A stretch of 44,938 bases of DNA from Affinundibacterium seohonense (GTDB lineage Bacteria; Pseudomonadota; Gammaproteobacteria; Burkholderiales; Burkholderiaceae_D), in assembly GCF_014284305.1 (NCBI RefSeq), contig NZ_JACOFW010000032.1:1-44938 (forward strand). The letters are read 5' to 3'. This document shows positions 6,037 through 14,345 of this stretch, piece after piece. Each line of letters starts with the position of its first letter. The first letter of the stretch is position 1. The translations under genes were made by a program, and so were the position numbers. The notes under the pieces were generated by a model, which searched no databases, was not told where the DNA came from, and was given only the letters and a program-made list of their open reading frames with translations.

Positions 6037-8817
6037 TTACATCTTCGCGCGCAGTGTCAAATAATACTGACGACCACTTTGATAGATAGAACGTGGTTGA
6101 TTTTCATTCAAAGCAAAATACTTCAAAGTTGGCTTATTCAAGTTATGTGCATCGAATGAAAGCGCGAAGTTTTCATTGATTTTATAACCCAAGGAGGCAG
6201 ACACAGTACCTGTCGCATCTTGTGAAAATGCTGTTTCACGATCCAAACCACTGTAGAACGCAGAACGGTAACTGTAAGACAGACGCGCATTGAACGTATC
6301 ATCTTCATAGTAGCCACTCAAGTTATAAGTGTTCTTAGAAGCACCGACCACTTCTTGATCTTTCGCATCTTTGGCATCAGCAAAAGTATAGTTTGCTGCT
6401 ACGCCAAAATTGGCACCAATCGGCTGCTCGTAGCCTAGTTCAAAACCTTTAACTTTAGCACTTGTATTGATTGGAACACTCATTACATAAGGATACATTT
6501 TAGCTTCCTTAATTACTGCGCTTTCTGTCAAGTGATTCTGAGTTTCCTGTCCGATACCGACATAGCTAGTCAAATTCATGTAATAAACACTTCCTGAGAG
6601 CAGAGCACGTGGAGCAAAGTACCACTCTAATGAAGCATCAAAATTATTTGAGCGAATTGGTTTCAAATTAGGATTTGCACCGCTGCCGCTACCAGGAACA
6701 GTAGCGCTAGCTGGTGGACTTAAACTGATTGCACTTGCCAACGCACCAAAATCAGGACGCGTCATTGTCTTCGAGACAGCAACACGAGCGACTAAATCTT
6801 TTTGCACATCAAAACGGAGGTTCAAACTTGGCAACACATCATTATAAGTATTGTCACTCTTCTCAAAATGAAACGTACCAAAATCTGAAGTTTTCTGGCC
6901 CGGACCTGGGCCAGTCTTAGTAGAAATTACGCTTTCTTTCGTCTGCACGAAGCGCATACCAACATTACCACTCCAACCCTCACCTTCCATATTTCCCTGA
7001 ACATAGAATGCGTTCACATTTTCTTTCAGAGCAAACTGTGTGCCGTAATCTAAACGCGTACCGTTATTATCGCGATTAGAGTACTTGTTGAATTCAGCCA
7101 ATTGCGCTGGTGTGTAGTACCAGATATTCGATGGGAAGTTACCGCCTAAGCCAGAACCGAAATTAGAAGGATACTGACTAACTGTTGATGGAAACTTAGC
7201 TGGATCGTTTTGCGCTACAGTACCAACTGGGCACCAGCTCGATTGCGACCAATCCCAAGGAGCTTGAGTACCTGCAGCATTCTTACATCCAGGCCCCTGA
7301 CCCAAGGCAGCACCGCTATCACGCTTATGCTCTGTAGCACGTGCACCAAACTTCAAAGAAGTAAAGACGCCAGCGTCAAGTTGATACTCACCATCCAACT
7401 TGAGCCAAGACTCTTCATCATTGACCAAAGTATTTTGATAACCAAATACCCAGCCCAATGTATCTTTGGAACGACTTCCATAATTCGTATTGCCCAATTT
7501 CCAATCGGCGGCATTATCGACACCGTTAATGCGATATGAGGCACCAGAACCGATTCCAACATTCCATTCTGCAACGTCTTGCGTTGGAGTTTTGCCTTTA
7601 GCTTTAGATGTACCTAACTGACCGTTGAACTTCAAATCAGCATTTGCTTTCCAAGTCGCATCGGCACTGAAGAAATTAACTTCTGAACCTGCATCAGGAC
7701 GGGAAATTTGATCATAAACGCCATAAGTAGTGCCCGCAACTGGCTTAAAAGTTGCACTTGTCAGCGTCTTTACGCCATTATTATTTGCGACGGTGTAGCC
7801 AGCCTCTGGAGTTTGGCCATTGCCAGCATTAATTACGTTTGCCCCCCAAAACATGTAGTTACGGTTATAGTTAGCCGCATCCAATTTAGAGCTGAAACCA
7901 CTCAACACGACATCAAACTCATTACTTGGTTTGAACTGTGCGCTCACCAAGCCACCAGTACGATGACGTGTTTGCTCAAACAAAGCGGCACCCATCAAAC
8001 TAGGATAGTAAGCACCCGACAGATCTGGATTTGTTTTAGCCGTGGCACTATCGGCTTTAATTTGAGACCAGCCTAAAATTTCCTGACCATCGCGACGCAA
8101 GCTGCGCTTTTCAGAGAACGCCTGAATCATCAAACCAAATGTATTGGCATCATTTTTCCAATTGATCAAACCACTCAATTGCGGATCTGTTTTCTTAGGC
8201 AACTCTGCATAAACAACACCAAGAGAAGCTTCAGCAGTTAATTGCTTTTTGAATTCCAAAGGTTTGCGAGTAATGACGTTAATCGAACCTGCAACACCAC
8301 CCTCAACCAAACTTGCTTGTGAGGATTTATTGACTTCAATACGACCAACCAACTCAGATGGCAACAAAGTATAGCTGATTGAACGACCAACGCCTGCACC
8401 AGACTGATTCAATACAAACCAATCACCAGCAGCCATGTTATGGCCATTGATCAATGTTTGCGTCAAACTTGGATTAGTACCGCGCATACTGACGCGATCA
8501 TTTTCGTCGAAACCACCTTCATTACCAGACGCAGAACTAGTCGTGACACCGGAAACGCGTTGCAATGAATCCGCAACGTTTTTATCAGGCATCTTACCGA
8601 TATCTTCGGCAGTAATCACTTCGACATGCGACTCTGCATTACGTTTTTGATTCAAGGACTGTTGCATTGACGCACGAACACCAGTCACCGTGATTTGCTG
8701 AGTGTCATCCTTCTTCGCATCAACTTGTTGCGCCTGCGCAGACATGGCAACGGTCATCGCCAAAACAGCAACCGCTGATGCGATTGGCGTCAAACTCGGT
8801 TTCAAATTACTTTTCAT
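6037..8817 (-). CDS. TonB-dependent outer-membrane receptor, probably for chitooligosaccharides/GlcNAc
   Basis: 926-aa outer-membrane transporter of the TonB-Xanthomonas/Caulobacter type. A signal peptide ends at AMSAQAQ, near residue 30. The TonB-box/plug region follows, with ITVTGVRASMQQSLNQKRNA, VITAEDIGKMPDKNVADSLQRVSGV, the plug motif RVSMRGTNPSLTQTLING, and VEGGVAGSINVITRKPL. The rest reads as a beta-barrel ending YYLTLRAKM. The ATG has GGGGGA 8 nt upstream. It is separated from the nag operon by terminators and carries its own promoter matching the nagK promoter, so the substrate is inferred to be a GlcNAc oligomer, as for receptors in other proteobacterial chitin/GlcNAc regulons. The exact ligand cannot be read from sequence. 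No TonB or ExbBD genes are in the window. Confidence 0.92.
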   Translation of the reverse strand: MKSNLKPSLTPIASAVAVLAMTVAMSAQAQQVDAKKDDTQQITVTGVRASMQQSLNQKRNAESHVEVITAEDIGKMPDKNVADSLQRVSGVTTSSASGNEGGFDENDRVSMRGTNPSLTQTLINGHNMAAGDWFVLNQSGAGVGRSISYTLLPSELVGRIEVNKSSQASLVEGGVAGSINVITRKPLEFKKQLTAEASLGVVYAELPKKTDPQLSGLINWKNDANTFGLMIQAFSEKRSLRRDGQEILGWSQIKADSATAKTNPDLSGAYYPSLMGAALFEQTRHRTGGLVSAQFKPSNEFDVVLSGFSSKLDAANYNRNYMFWGANVINAGNGQTPEAGYTVANNNGVKTLTSATFKPVAGTTYGVYDQISRPDAGSEVNFFSADATWKANADLKFNGQLGTSKAKGKTPTQDVAEWNVGIGSGASYRINGVDNAADWKLGNTNYGSRSKDTLGWVFGYQNTLVNDEESWLKLDGEYQLDAGVFTSLKFGARATEHKRDSGAALGQGPGCKNAAGTQAPWDWSQSSWCPVGTVAQNDPAKFPSTVSQYPSNFGSGLGGNFPSNIWYYTPAQLAEFNKYSNRDNNGTRLDYGTQFALKENVNAFYVQGNMEGEGWSGNVGMRFVQTKESVISTKTGPGPGQKTSDFGTFHFEKSDNTYNDVLPSLNLRFDVQKDLVARVAVSKTMTRPDFGALASAISLSPPASATVPGSGSGANPNLKPIRSNNFDASLEWYFAPRALLSGSVYYMNLTSYVGIGQETQNHLTESAVIKEAKMYPYVMSVPINTSAKVKGFELGYEQPIGANFGVAANYTFADAKDAKDQEVVGASKNTYNLSGYYEDDTFNARLSYSYRSAFYSGLDRETAFSQDATGTVSASLGYKINENFALSFDAHNLNKPTLKYFALNENQPRSIYQSGRQYYLTLRAKM

Positions 8818-9116
8818 TTATTCCCCCAAGACTTCCATAAAAAAACATTCAATACTCAGCATTTTTCAAACCCAAAATCTGCTGTGCGCGAATACCAACT
8901 TCTTTAGAAACAATTCAAAACACTTGAATCAAATTTGCAAGGACCATTCAACACCATGCAATCCACAAAAAACCATTCAATCCAAGCACAGACTTTCAAA
9001 CTTCAAACGCAATGGATGCGACTTCGGAAACTCCCCCCACAGGACTACTGATGACACCGCATCTCAAGCTAAAAAACTCTATGCAAGCCAAACAAATAAA
9101 TTTTCGAAGAGACTTC
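8818..9116 (-). other. Long 5' leader of the receptor gene
   Basis: If transcription starts near 9110 from the predicted promoter, the receptor message has an untranslated leader of about 290 nt. The plus-strand reading frame across it shows no family features. I see no known riboswitch fold and no small peptide with a good ribosome site. Confidence 0.4.
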
Positions 9117-9145
9117 ACTTTAGATTTGCTAATACCAATTGTCAA
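9117..9145 (-). promoter_or_regulatory. Predicted sigma-70 promoter of the TonB-dependent receptor gene
   Basis: On the minus strand TTGACA (9140-9145), a 17-bp spacer and TAAAGT (9117-9122) reproduce the nagK promoter. The spacer contains ATTGGTATTAGC, one arm of a 12-bp inverted repeat whose other arm is at 9199-9210. A regulator bound in the spacer would block polymerase. Confidence 0.7.
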
Positions 9146-9210
9146 GCGGTATCCATGTGGTATTAATTTAATTTAATTGGTCTTATAGGATTTTGATGAT
9201 TGGTATTAGC
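9128..9210. repeat. 12-bp perfect inverted repeat bracketing the receptor operator
   Basis: GCTAATACCAAT (9128-9139) and ATTGGTATTAGC (9199-9210) are exact reverse complements separated by 59 bp, with the tandem operator between them. The shared TGGTATT core suggests additional binding sites for the same regulator, possibly allowing looping or cooperative binding. Confidence 0.6.
9146..9164 (-). promoter_or_regulatory. Predicted operator of the receptor gene (direct repeat, 11-bp spacing)
   Basis: The plus strand reads GCGGTATCCATGTGGTATT immediately upstream of the -35 box. The GGTAT and TGGTATT units are 11 bp apart, in the same relative position as at the nag operon. Probable site for the GntR/UTRA regulator. 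Confidence 0.65.
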
Positions 9211-9284
9211 TATTAAACACACAAAATAACTCTAAGCAATTGTTTTAAAAGACGATTATCAATAAATTTTCATGGAATATCAGG

Positions 9285-9316
9285 AATGGTATGTTGACTC
9301 AATCCAACATACCATT
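9285..9316. other. Perfect 12-bp hairpin in the receptor/YoaK intergenic region
   Basis: AATGGTATGTTG (9285-9296) pairs with CAACATACCATT (9305-9316) around an 8-nt loop. There is no T-run on either side, so it is not a standard terminator. It could be an operator for the downstream plus-strand gene or an RNA element. The remaining intergenic sequence (9211-9610) shows no gene. Confidence 0.5.
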
Positions 9317-9610
9317 TCGAGGAAAGGTCTGCATTTGGCATTTGCCTTGCTGTTTTGTGGATGTTCGATCGCGATTGCGCAAATATTTACAAAATAAGAT
9401 TGCTGAAAAGTTAATTTAATGTTCTTTTCATTGACAATAAAGCAGTACAAATAGGTATTTGCACTGCTTTCCAGCACGTACTTGATGCGCCAAATTAAAA
9501 ATCCGCTTGCGTTCGTAATTCTTAAGCTCAGACTCGATTACACTAAGAGTACGAGCCGATTAAGCGAAGCCAATCGACTAAGTTGATGCTCAGATTTACG
9601 AAATAGACCC

Positions 9611-10342
9611 ATGCCAAAACACTACTTAGCCAAACTTACTTCACCCAAACGCAGTCCAAAAGCGAACTTGCATTTAGGCGTGACACTATGCTGGATCGCT
9701 GGTGCATTGAATGCTGGGGGATTTCTTGCTGTGGGCGAATACACGTCCCACATGACTGGCTTGCTTTCGAGCGCCGCCGATAATTTAATTTTGGGACGGA
9801 CGATGCCCGCAATCGCGGCACTTTTTATGCTGTTATCTTTTGTCTGCGGAGCGGCAACAACAGCCCTGATCATCAATTATGCGAAAAGAAATTTCGCCCG
9901 CTTTATTTATGCGCCTGTCCTGCTATTGGAAGCTATTTTGCTGTTAATTTTCGGCATGTTGGGTAGAGGTTTACTACAACACGCCATGATTACCGTCTCG
10001 TTTACTGCCATTTTGTTGTGCTTTATGATGGGCTTACAAAACGCACTCATTACTAAAATATCACACGCAGAAATCCGTACCACGCACGTCACCGGATTAG
10101 TGACCGACATAGGTATAGAACTTGGCAAACTACTGTACTGGAATCGAGATGTGAAGCATGGCGAAGAGATGATGGTAATTGTCAACCGACAAAAACTCAA
10201 ACTCCATTTACAGTTAGTGACGTCGTTTGCGCTTGGTGCAGTTATGGGTGCTGCAGGGTTTAAGTATTTTGGCTTCATCGCCACAGTTCCGCTAGCATTG
10301 GCTTTGGTCGCACTTGCTCTGGCACCTGTCATTACGGATTAA
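9611..10342 (+). CDS. YoaK family (DUF1275) integral membrane protein
   Basis: 243-aa polytopic inner-membrane protein with about six hydrophobic segments: LGVTLCWIAGALNAGGFLAV, AIAALFMLLSFVCGAATTAL, FIYAPVLLLEAILLLIFGML, ITVSFTAILLCFMMGLQNAL, then two near the C-terminus. The pattern GALNAGGFLAVGEYTSHMTGLLSSAADNL, the MGLQNALITKIS motif and RTTHVTGLVTDIGIELGK are the signature of DUF1275/YoaK. The biochemical role of the family is not established. The ATG at 9611 lacks a strong Shine-Dalgarno. It is monocistronic, divergent from the receptor gene, and ends in a MITE-like palindrome that begins at its stop codon. Confidence 0.88.
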   Translation: MPKHYLAKLTSPKRSPKANLHLGVTLCWIAGALNAGGFLAVGEYTSHMTGLLSSAADNLILGRTMPAIAALFMLLSFVCGAATTALIINYAKRNFARFIYAPVLLLEAILLLIFGMLGRGLLQHAMITVSFTAILLCFMMGLQNALITKISHAEIRTTHVTGLVTDIGIELGKLLYWNRDVKHGEEMMVIVNRQKLKLHLQLVTSFALGAVMGAAGFKYFGFIATVPLALALVALALAPVITD

Positions 10343-10520
10343 ACCCAGATTTTCCATTAGGCGCGTCTTCGACGCTATTTGAACGCTGGCGGCGCATTTT
10401 CGGTCATTTTTTTCGTTCTTCGTTGCAAATAGCTCGCTATTTTCGCCTCATTCACGTAAAAACTGCCTAGAAAAGTGCATCCACCATCGTCTCAAATCCA
10501 AATGGAAATTCTGGGTTAAA
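10339..10520. repeat. MITE-like imperfect palindromic element
   Basis: AACCCAGATTTTCCATT (10342-10358) is an inverted copy, with one mismatch, of AATGGAAATTCTGGGTT (10501-10517). The interior folds on itself around AAATAGC-TC-GCTATTT (10427-10442). Partial complementarity continues between the two halves (GCGCATTTTC against GAAAAGTGCA). The whole about-180-bp block therefore resembles a small intergenic palindromic repeat. It begins at the stop codon of the YoaK-type gene. Repeat status in the genome cannot be checked here. Confidence 0.55.
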
Positions 10521-10534
10521 CCGGCTCAAAAAAG

Positions 10535-10570
10535 AATGGCAAAGCGGAACATCGCCTTGCCATTTTTTGC
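10535..10570. terminator. Bidirectional terminator between convergent genes
   Basis: AATGGCAAAGCG (10535-10546) pairs with CGCCTTGCCATT (10553-10564) with one internal mismatch and a 6-nt loop. An A-run lies on the left and TTTTTT on the right. It serves the YoaK-type gene (plus) and the M28 peptidase gene (minus). Sequence from 10571 to 10655 shows nothing else. Confidence 0.75.
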
Positions 10571-10655
10571 AAGATCACATCATCGAACGACATGCAATTC
10601 AAAATCAATGTCGCATCGTCGCATCTGACTTACTTGAGTAAGGTGTTTAGCAGAC

Positions 10656-12116
10656 TCACTTCGAGGCTTTTAGCAATTCCACTCCAGAACCAAATGAGAT
10701 CGGCGCCTGTGCCGCCATCCACGCAAACACCGCATAGGTTGTTGCTGCCTGATTGATTCTGGCTGGCTCAATCTTGTCAAACGTATCGTCTGGCGTATGG
10801 TGCAAATTAAAATAATCATCCGCCTTGAGCGCCAAGCCAAAACTAGCCGCGCCAGCCATTCTCAAATCGCCCATGTCGGGTCCAGGAAACGCATTATTGT
10901 CCCCAGGTTCAATGCCTAAAGGCGCCAAAACCGTATGCATTTGTTTGACCAAAGGTAGAGCCTCAGCGCGAACGAAAGATGCCATTTTCGTGACCGGCCC
11001 TTGCCCTAAATCCGCTTCCGCTGCTGCCTGTATTTTTGAAATTTGGGTCTGATGCGCCGCCAAATAGGCCTTACCGCCAAACAAACCTTGCTCTTCATTG
11101 GCAAATAAGACCACGCGAATACTACGCTTGGGCTTAATGCCATTACGCTTGATGAATTCTGCGGCGGCCATGGTAATGGCACATCCTGCACCATCATCAA
11201 TCGCACCTGTGCCTAAATCCCACGAGTCTAAATGCCCACCGATCAACACATACTCATTGGGCAATTCAGTTCCGGTCATTTCACCAATGACGTTATAAGA
11301 AGTATAGCTACCTGCAGCGCTAGCGCTAATTTCGAGTTTGAGACTCACCGGCTTCCCGCGTTTGATCATACGTGCCACCATGTCGGCATCAGAGTTGGAC
11401 ATCGCAGCTGCAGGAATCTGCGCCACATCCGCATCGTAGGTCATCACGCCAGTGTGTGGAAATCGATGGCTATCCGTCCCAACCGAACGAATCACAATGG
11501 CGACAGCGCCTTTACGAGCGGCCTCAGATGCACCTTTTGAACGCCCCGGCACGACCAGACCATACTCATTTGAGCTTTGCATTTTGTGATTGATGAAAAC
11601 GATTTTTCCACGAATCCGCTCTGACGGGGCGAGCATCATCTCCTTCAAACTTGCAAACTCAACCAACTCAGCGGTAATACCCTGATCTGGCGTCGCGACT
11701 GTATTACCAAGGGCTGTGATAACTAGCGGCTGTTGAAATGGTGCGGTAATTTCTGCTTTTTCGACACCTCGCTTCCAAGCTGGAAAAGTCACTGGCTCCT
11801 TCCATACTTTATCAAAGCCCAGCTCCTTAAATTTCGCTTCTGCCCAAGCCACTGCGCGCGCATCGCCAGGACTACCAGCCATACGGGGACCGACTTCCGT
11901 GGTCAGCGACTCCAAAATTTTGTAACTCATGTTGTCAGCGCGCGCAGCATCTCTGATCCACGCGGCGGTTTGCATTTCTTTTTCGGTAAATACGACCGAT
12001 TTATTCGCGCTGTCATTGGCAAATCCTGGCGTTACCAAAGCCGAACTAAGTAACAGTGTCACAATTGCAGTTGATGCGGTTTGTTTTAATCCCTTTAAAC
12101 CTTGATGATTAAACAT
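10656..12116 (-). CDS. Secreted M28 metallopeptidase with PA domain (carboxypeptidase Q-like)
   Basis: 486-aa exported di-zinc aminopeptidase/carboxypeptidase. The signal peptide spans about residues 1-33, ending ALVTPGFA. A PA insert around residues 150-260 includes IRGKIVFINHKMQ and GAVAIVIRSVGTDSHRFPHTG. The M28 core follows: GGHLDSWDLGTGAIDDGAG supplies the first His and bridging Asp, VLFANEEQGLFGG the Glu-Glu pair, and FNLHHTPDDTFDKI the last His. The order and spacing resemble carboxypeptidase Q (plasma glutamate carboxypeptidase), which hydrolyses dipeptides. It is a single gene, convergent with the YoaK-type gene across a shared terminator. It may act in the periplasm on peptides made by other secreted proteases encoded nearby, which is inferred. 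Confidence 0.9.
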   Translation of the reverse strand: MFNHQGLKGLKQTASTAIVTLLLSSALVTPGFANDSANKSVVFTEKEMQTAAWIRDAARADNMSYKILESLTTEVGPRMAGSPGDARAVAWAEAKFKELGFDKVWKEPVTFPAWKRGVEKAEITAPFQQPLVITALGNTVATPDQGITAELVEFASLKEMMLAPSERIRGKIVFINHKMQSSNEYGLVVPGRSKGASEAARKGAVAIVIRSVGTDSHRFPHTGVMTYDADVAQIPAAAMSNSDADMVARMIKRGKPVSLKLEISASAAGSYTSYNVIGEMTGTELPNEYVLIGGHLDSWDLGTGAIDDGAGCAITMAAAEFIKRNGIKPKRSIRVVLFANEEQGLFGGKAYLAAHQTQISKIQAAAEADLGQGPVTKMASFVRAEALPLVKQMHTVLAPLGIEPGDNNAFPGPDMGDLRMAGAASFGLALKADDYFNLHHTPDDTFDKIEPARINQAATTYAVFAWMAAQAPISFGSGVELLKASK

Positions 12117-12542
12117 GCTTTTCCCTTACTGATTGTTTTTTCTATTTTAAAAAATGAAATGCCGCACAGAACGGCATGCTTTACAGACAAGTGATCGCTG
12201 GCAAAGTTCCTTGGTTTATGTCTTGTAGAATGTGCCTAAGCAAAAACAGAGAGACCACACACATCCAAGGTAAACGAGTAAAGTATTGATATTAAACAGC
12301 TTTCCTATAAAACGATTCTAAATTTCGCGCTTTACTTTACAGTCAGCGATTATCGGCTATACTTAGCAGTATTGCATTAAAGAAATTTTTTAGCCAGTTT
12401 TAGTTCAAGTCTTCTATAAGATATAATACATAGGTAGGCTACAATCTCATACCTTCAATTAGTTAGATTCATCGTAACTCGAAGGTATTAATTGAACCTG
12501 AATTTCAACACTGCACCAAAGTCGTTTTTGTACGCGGAACCC
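12117..12542. other. Divergent intergenic region, M28 peptidase / DUF3579
   Basis: About 430 bp without a supported gene. It includes a small ATGCCG/CGGCAT hairpin (12161-12179), several A/T-rich -10-like sequences (TATAAT near 12422, TACAAT near 12440), and an 8-bp inverted repeat ATACCTTC (12449-12456) / GAAGGTAT (12481-12488) upstream of DUF3579. The TTG at 12492 is in frame with DUF3579 but is not a convincing start. Confidence 0.4.
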
Positions 12543-12881
12543 ATGACCGATATAGCCAAATCAGCTTCGACACCAAAACGTGAGTTCTTTATCCAAGGGC
12601 TCACCAGTGATGGCAAACAATTCCGCCCTAGCGACTGGGCCGAACGTTTGTGTGGCGCAATGTCATGTTTTCGTCCTGAAGGTGGCCGCAACGCTCATCT
12701 ACAATACTCCCCTTACGTACGACCAATTCTCCTAAACGGCGTGCGTTCGGTTGTCGTCAATGAAGCCTTACGCGAAATAGAGCCTCTAGCGTTTCATTTT
12801 GTGATGAGCTTTGCCAAAGACAATGACTTACAAATTGTCGATGCCTGCTTGTTACCTGATCCGATTCCATCAAAGAATTAA
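12543..12881 (+). CDS. DUF3579 family protein
   Basis: 112-aa cytoplasmic protein starting MTDIAKSAS at ATG 12543 with GGA upstream. The frame is open further to a TTG at 12492, which I reject. The core REFFIQGLTSDGKQFRPSDWAERLCGAMSCFRPEGG, LQYSPYVRPILLNGVRSVVVNEALREIEPLAFHFVMSFAKDNDLQIVDACLLP is the characteristic DUF3579 pattern seen widely in betaproteobacteria. No enzymatic motif or membrane segment is visible and no molecular function is established. It stands alone, 182 bp before the antiporter gene. Confidence 0.9.
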   Translation: MTDIAKSASTPKREFFIQGLTSDGKQFRPSDWAERLCGAMSCFRPEGGRNAHLQYSPYVRPILLNGVRSVVVNEALREIEPLAFHFVMSFAKDNDLQIVDACLLPDPIPSKN

Positions 12882-13063
12882 GATCTCCACTCCATTCATA
12901 CTAAGTCTTCACTGCTTGAGCTCGTTCTGTCATCAAAACGATTCCCTAGGCTCAATTTCCCTATCCATAATCCCAAGCGATGCTTTCGATAAATCGAAGC
13001 ATTGATAAAAGACTAGGCTACAATCAATACACCAAGGGCTTACAAAAATCTTTCAGGAAACAC

Positions 13064-14326
13064 ATGTCCAACCCAAGTCACGTCCAAATGATCGGTGCAG
13101 CGTTATTTGCGATTGCGATCATCCACACTTTCTCCACCAAATTCTTTGAACGATTAGCACATGCCAAACCGTCCCATGCTGGCCTCTGGCACTTACTTGG
13201 GGAAGTTGAAGTTGTATTTGGTTTTTGGGCCTTAGTCTTAGTGCTGGCAATTTTTGGGCTAGAGGGCTCGCAAGCAGCAACAAGCTACATCGATACGCGC
13301 AATTTCACGGAACCCATGTTTGTATTCGCCATTATGGTGATCGCCGGTACGCGTCCAATCATTCGAACTGCGATGTCAGCTGTCGGCTTGTTGGCAAACA
13401 TATTGCCACTGCCAGGTAGTTTGGGCCTGTATATGATCGTCATGATTTTTGTCCCCTTACTCGGCTCCTTTATTACCGAGCCAGCGGCCATGACCTTAGC
13501 GGCGTTAATCATCCTTGATTGTTTTTTCTCGAAAACAGTGTCGACACGATTCAAATACGCGACGCTAGGACTGTTATTTGTCAATATATCGATAGGCGGA
13601 ACACTCACGCCATTTGCCGCACCGCCCGTCTTGATGGTCGCAGGCAAATGGGGCTGGGATATCAACTACATGATGTCCGCATTTGGCTGGAAAGCGGCGA
13701 TTGCGGTGAGCGTCAATACTTTAATCATGGCGGGTATTTTTTACCGAGAACTAATTCATTTGCCACGCAATCAATCAGCAAATGAAGAAATGCGCGTGCC
13801 ACTGGCACTCACGGTCACTCACTTTTTATTCCTGATCGGCGTCGTCATATTTGCTCACCATCCAGCGATCTTTATGGGGCTTTTTTTATTCTTTCTCGGC
13901 ATTACCCAAGCCTACCAACGATACCAAGATCGATTGATCTTGCGCGAAGGCTTACTTGTCGCCTTTTTCCTTGCTGGCCTAGTGGTATTGGGCGGACAGC
14001 AACAATGGTAGTTGCAACCGCTGCTGATGAGTATGAGTAGTGATCAGGTGTTTTACGGTGCCACAATCTTGACCGCATTCACTGACAATGCGGCCTTAAC
14101 CTATCTCGGTTCCTTGGTCGAAGGGTTATCAGACAGTTTTAAATATGCATTGGTGACAGGCGCGGTTACAGGTGGTGGTCTAACGATCATCGCAAACGCA
14201 CCAAATCCCGCTGGTTTTGCGATTTTAAAAGGGAGCCTTGAGGATGAAGCGATTCATCCTATTGGGCTATTATTAGCAGCGGCAGTGCCAACCTTGGTGG
14301 CTGCACTCGCCTTCAGAATACTCTGA
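13064..14326 (+). pseudogene. Putative Na+/H+ antiporter (Na_H_antiport_2 type) interrupted by an in-frame amber codon
   Basis: A polytopic membrane protein resembling the putative Na+/H+ antiporter family PF07399. Start ATG 13064 (MSNPSHVQMIGAALF) has AGGA 6 nt upstream. The frame reads 315 codons to TAG at 14009-14011, then continues in the same frame for 104 codons to TGA at 14324-14326. The sequence around the stop is GGQQQW-stop-LQPLLM. The continuation, with FTDNAALTYLGSLVEG and TGGGLTIIANAPNPAGFAIL, is a normal transporter C-terminus, so the two parts are one gene of 420 codons. A TGG-to-TAG change in a probable Trp-Trp pair is the simplest cause. Without readthrough or suppression the product lacks its C-terminal quarter. 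A sequencing error cannot be excluded. The remaining frame is undamaged, so any loss is recent. Confidence 0.8.
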
Positions 14327-14345
14327 TTTTCTTTATTCGAACGAT

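Noticed and set aside
8702..9166. 154-aa plus-strand open frame over the receptor 5' end and leader
   Set aside because: Covers the receptor signal peptide and promoter, has unusual composition and no start signal.
12492..12542. TTG-initiated N-terminal extension of the DUF3579 protein
   Set aside because: TTG lacks a ribosome site, and family similarity starts after ATG 12543.
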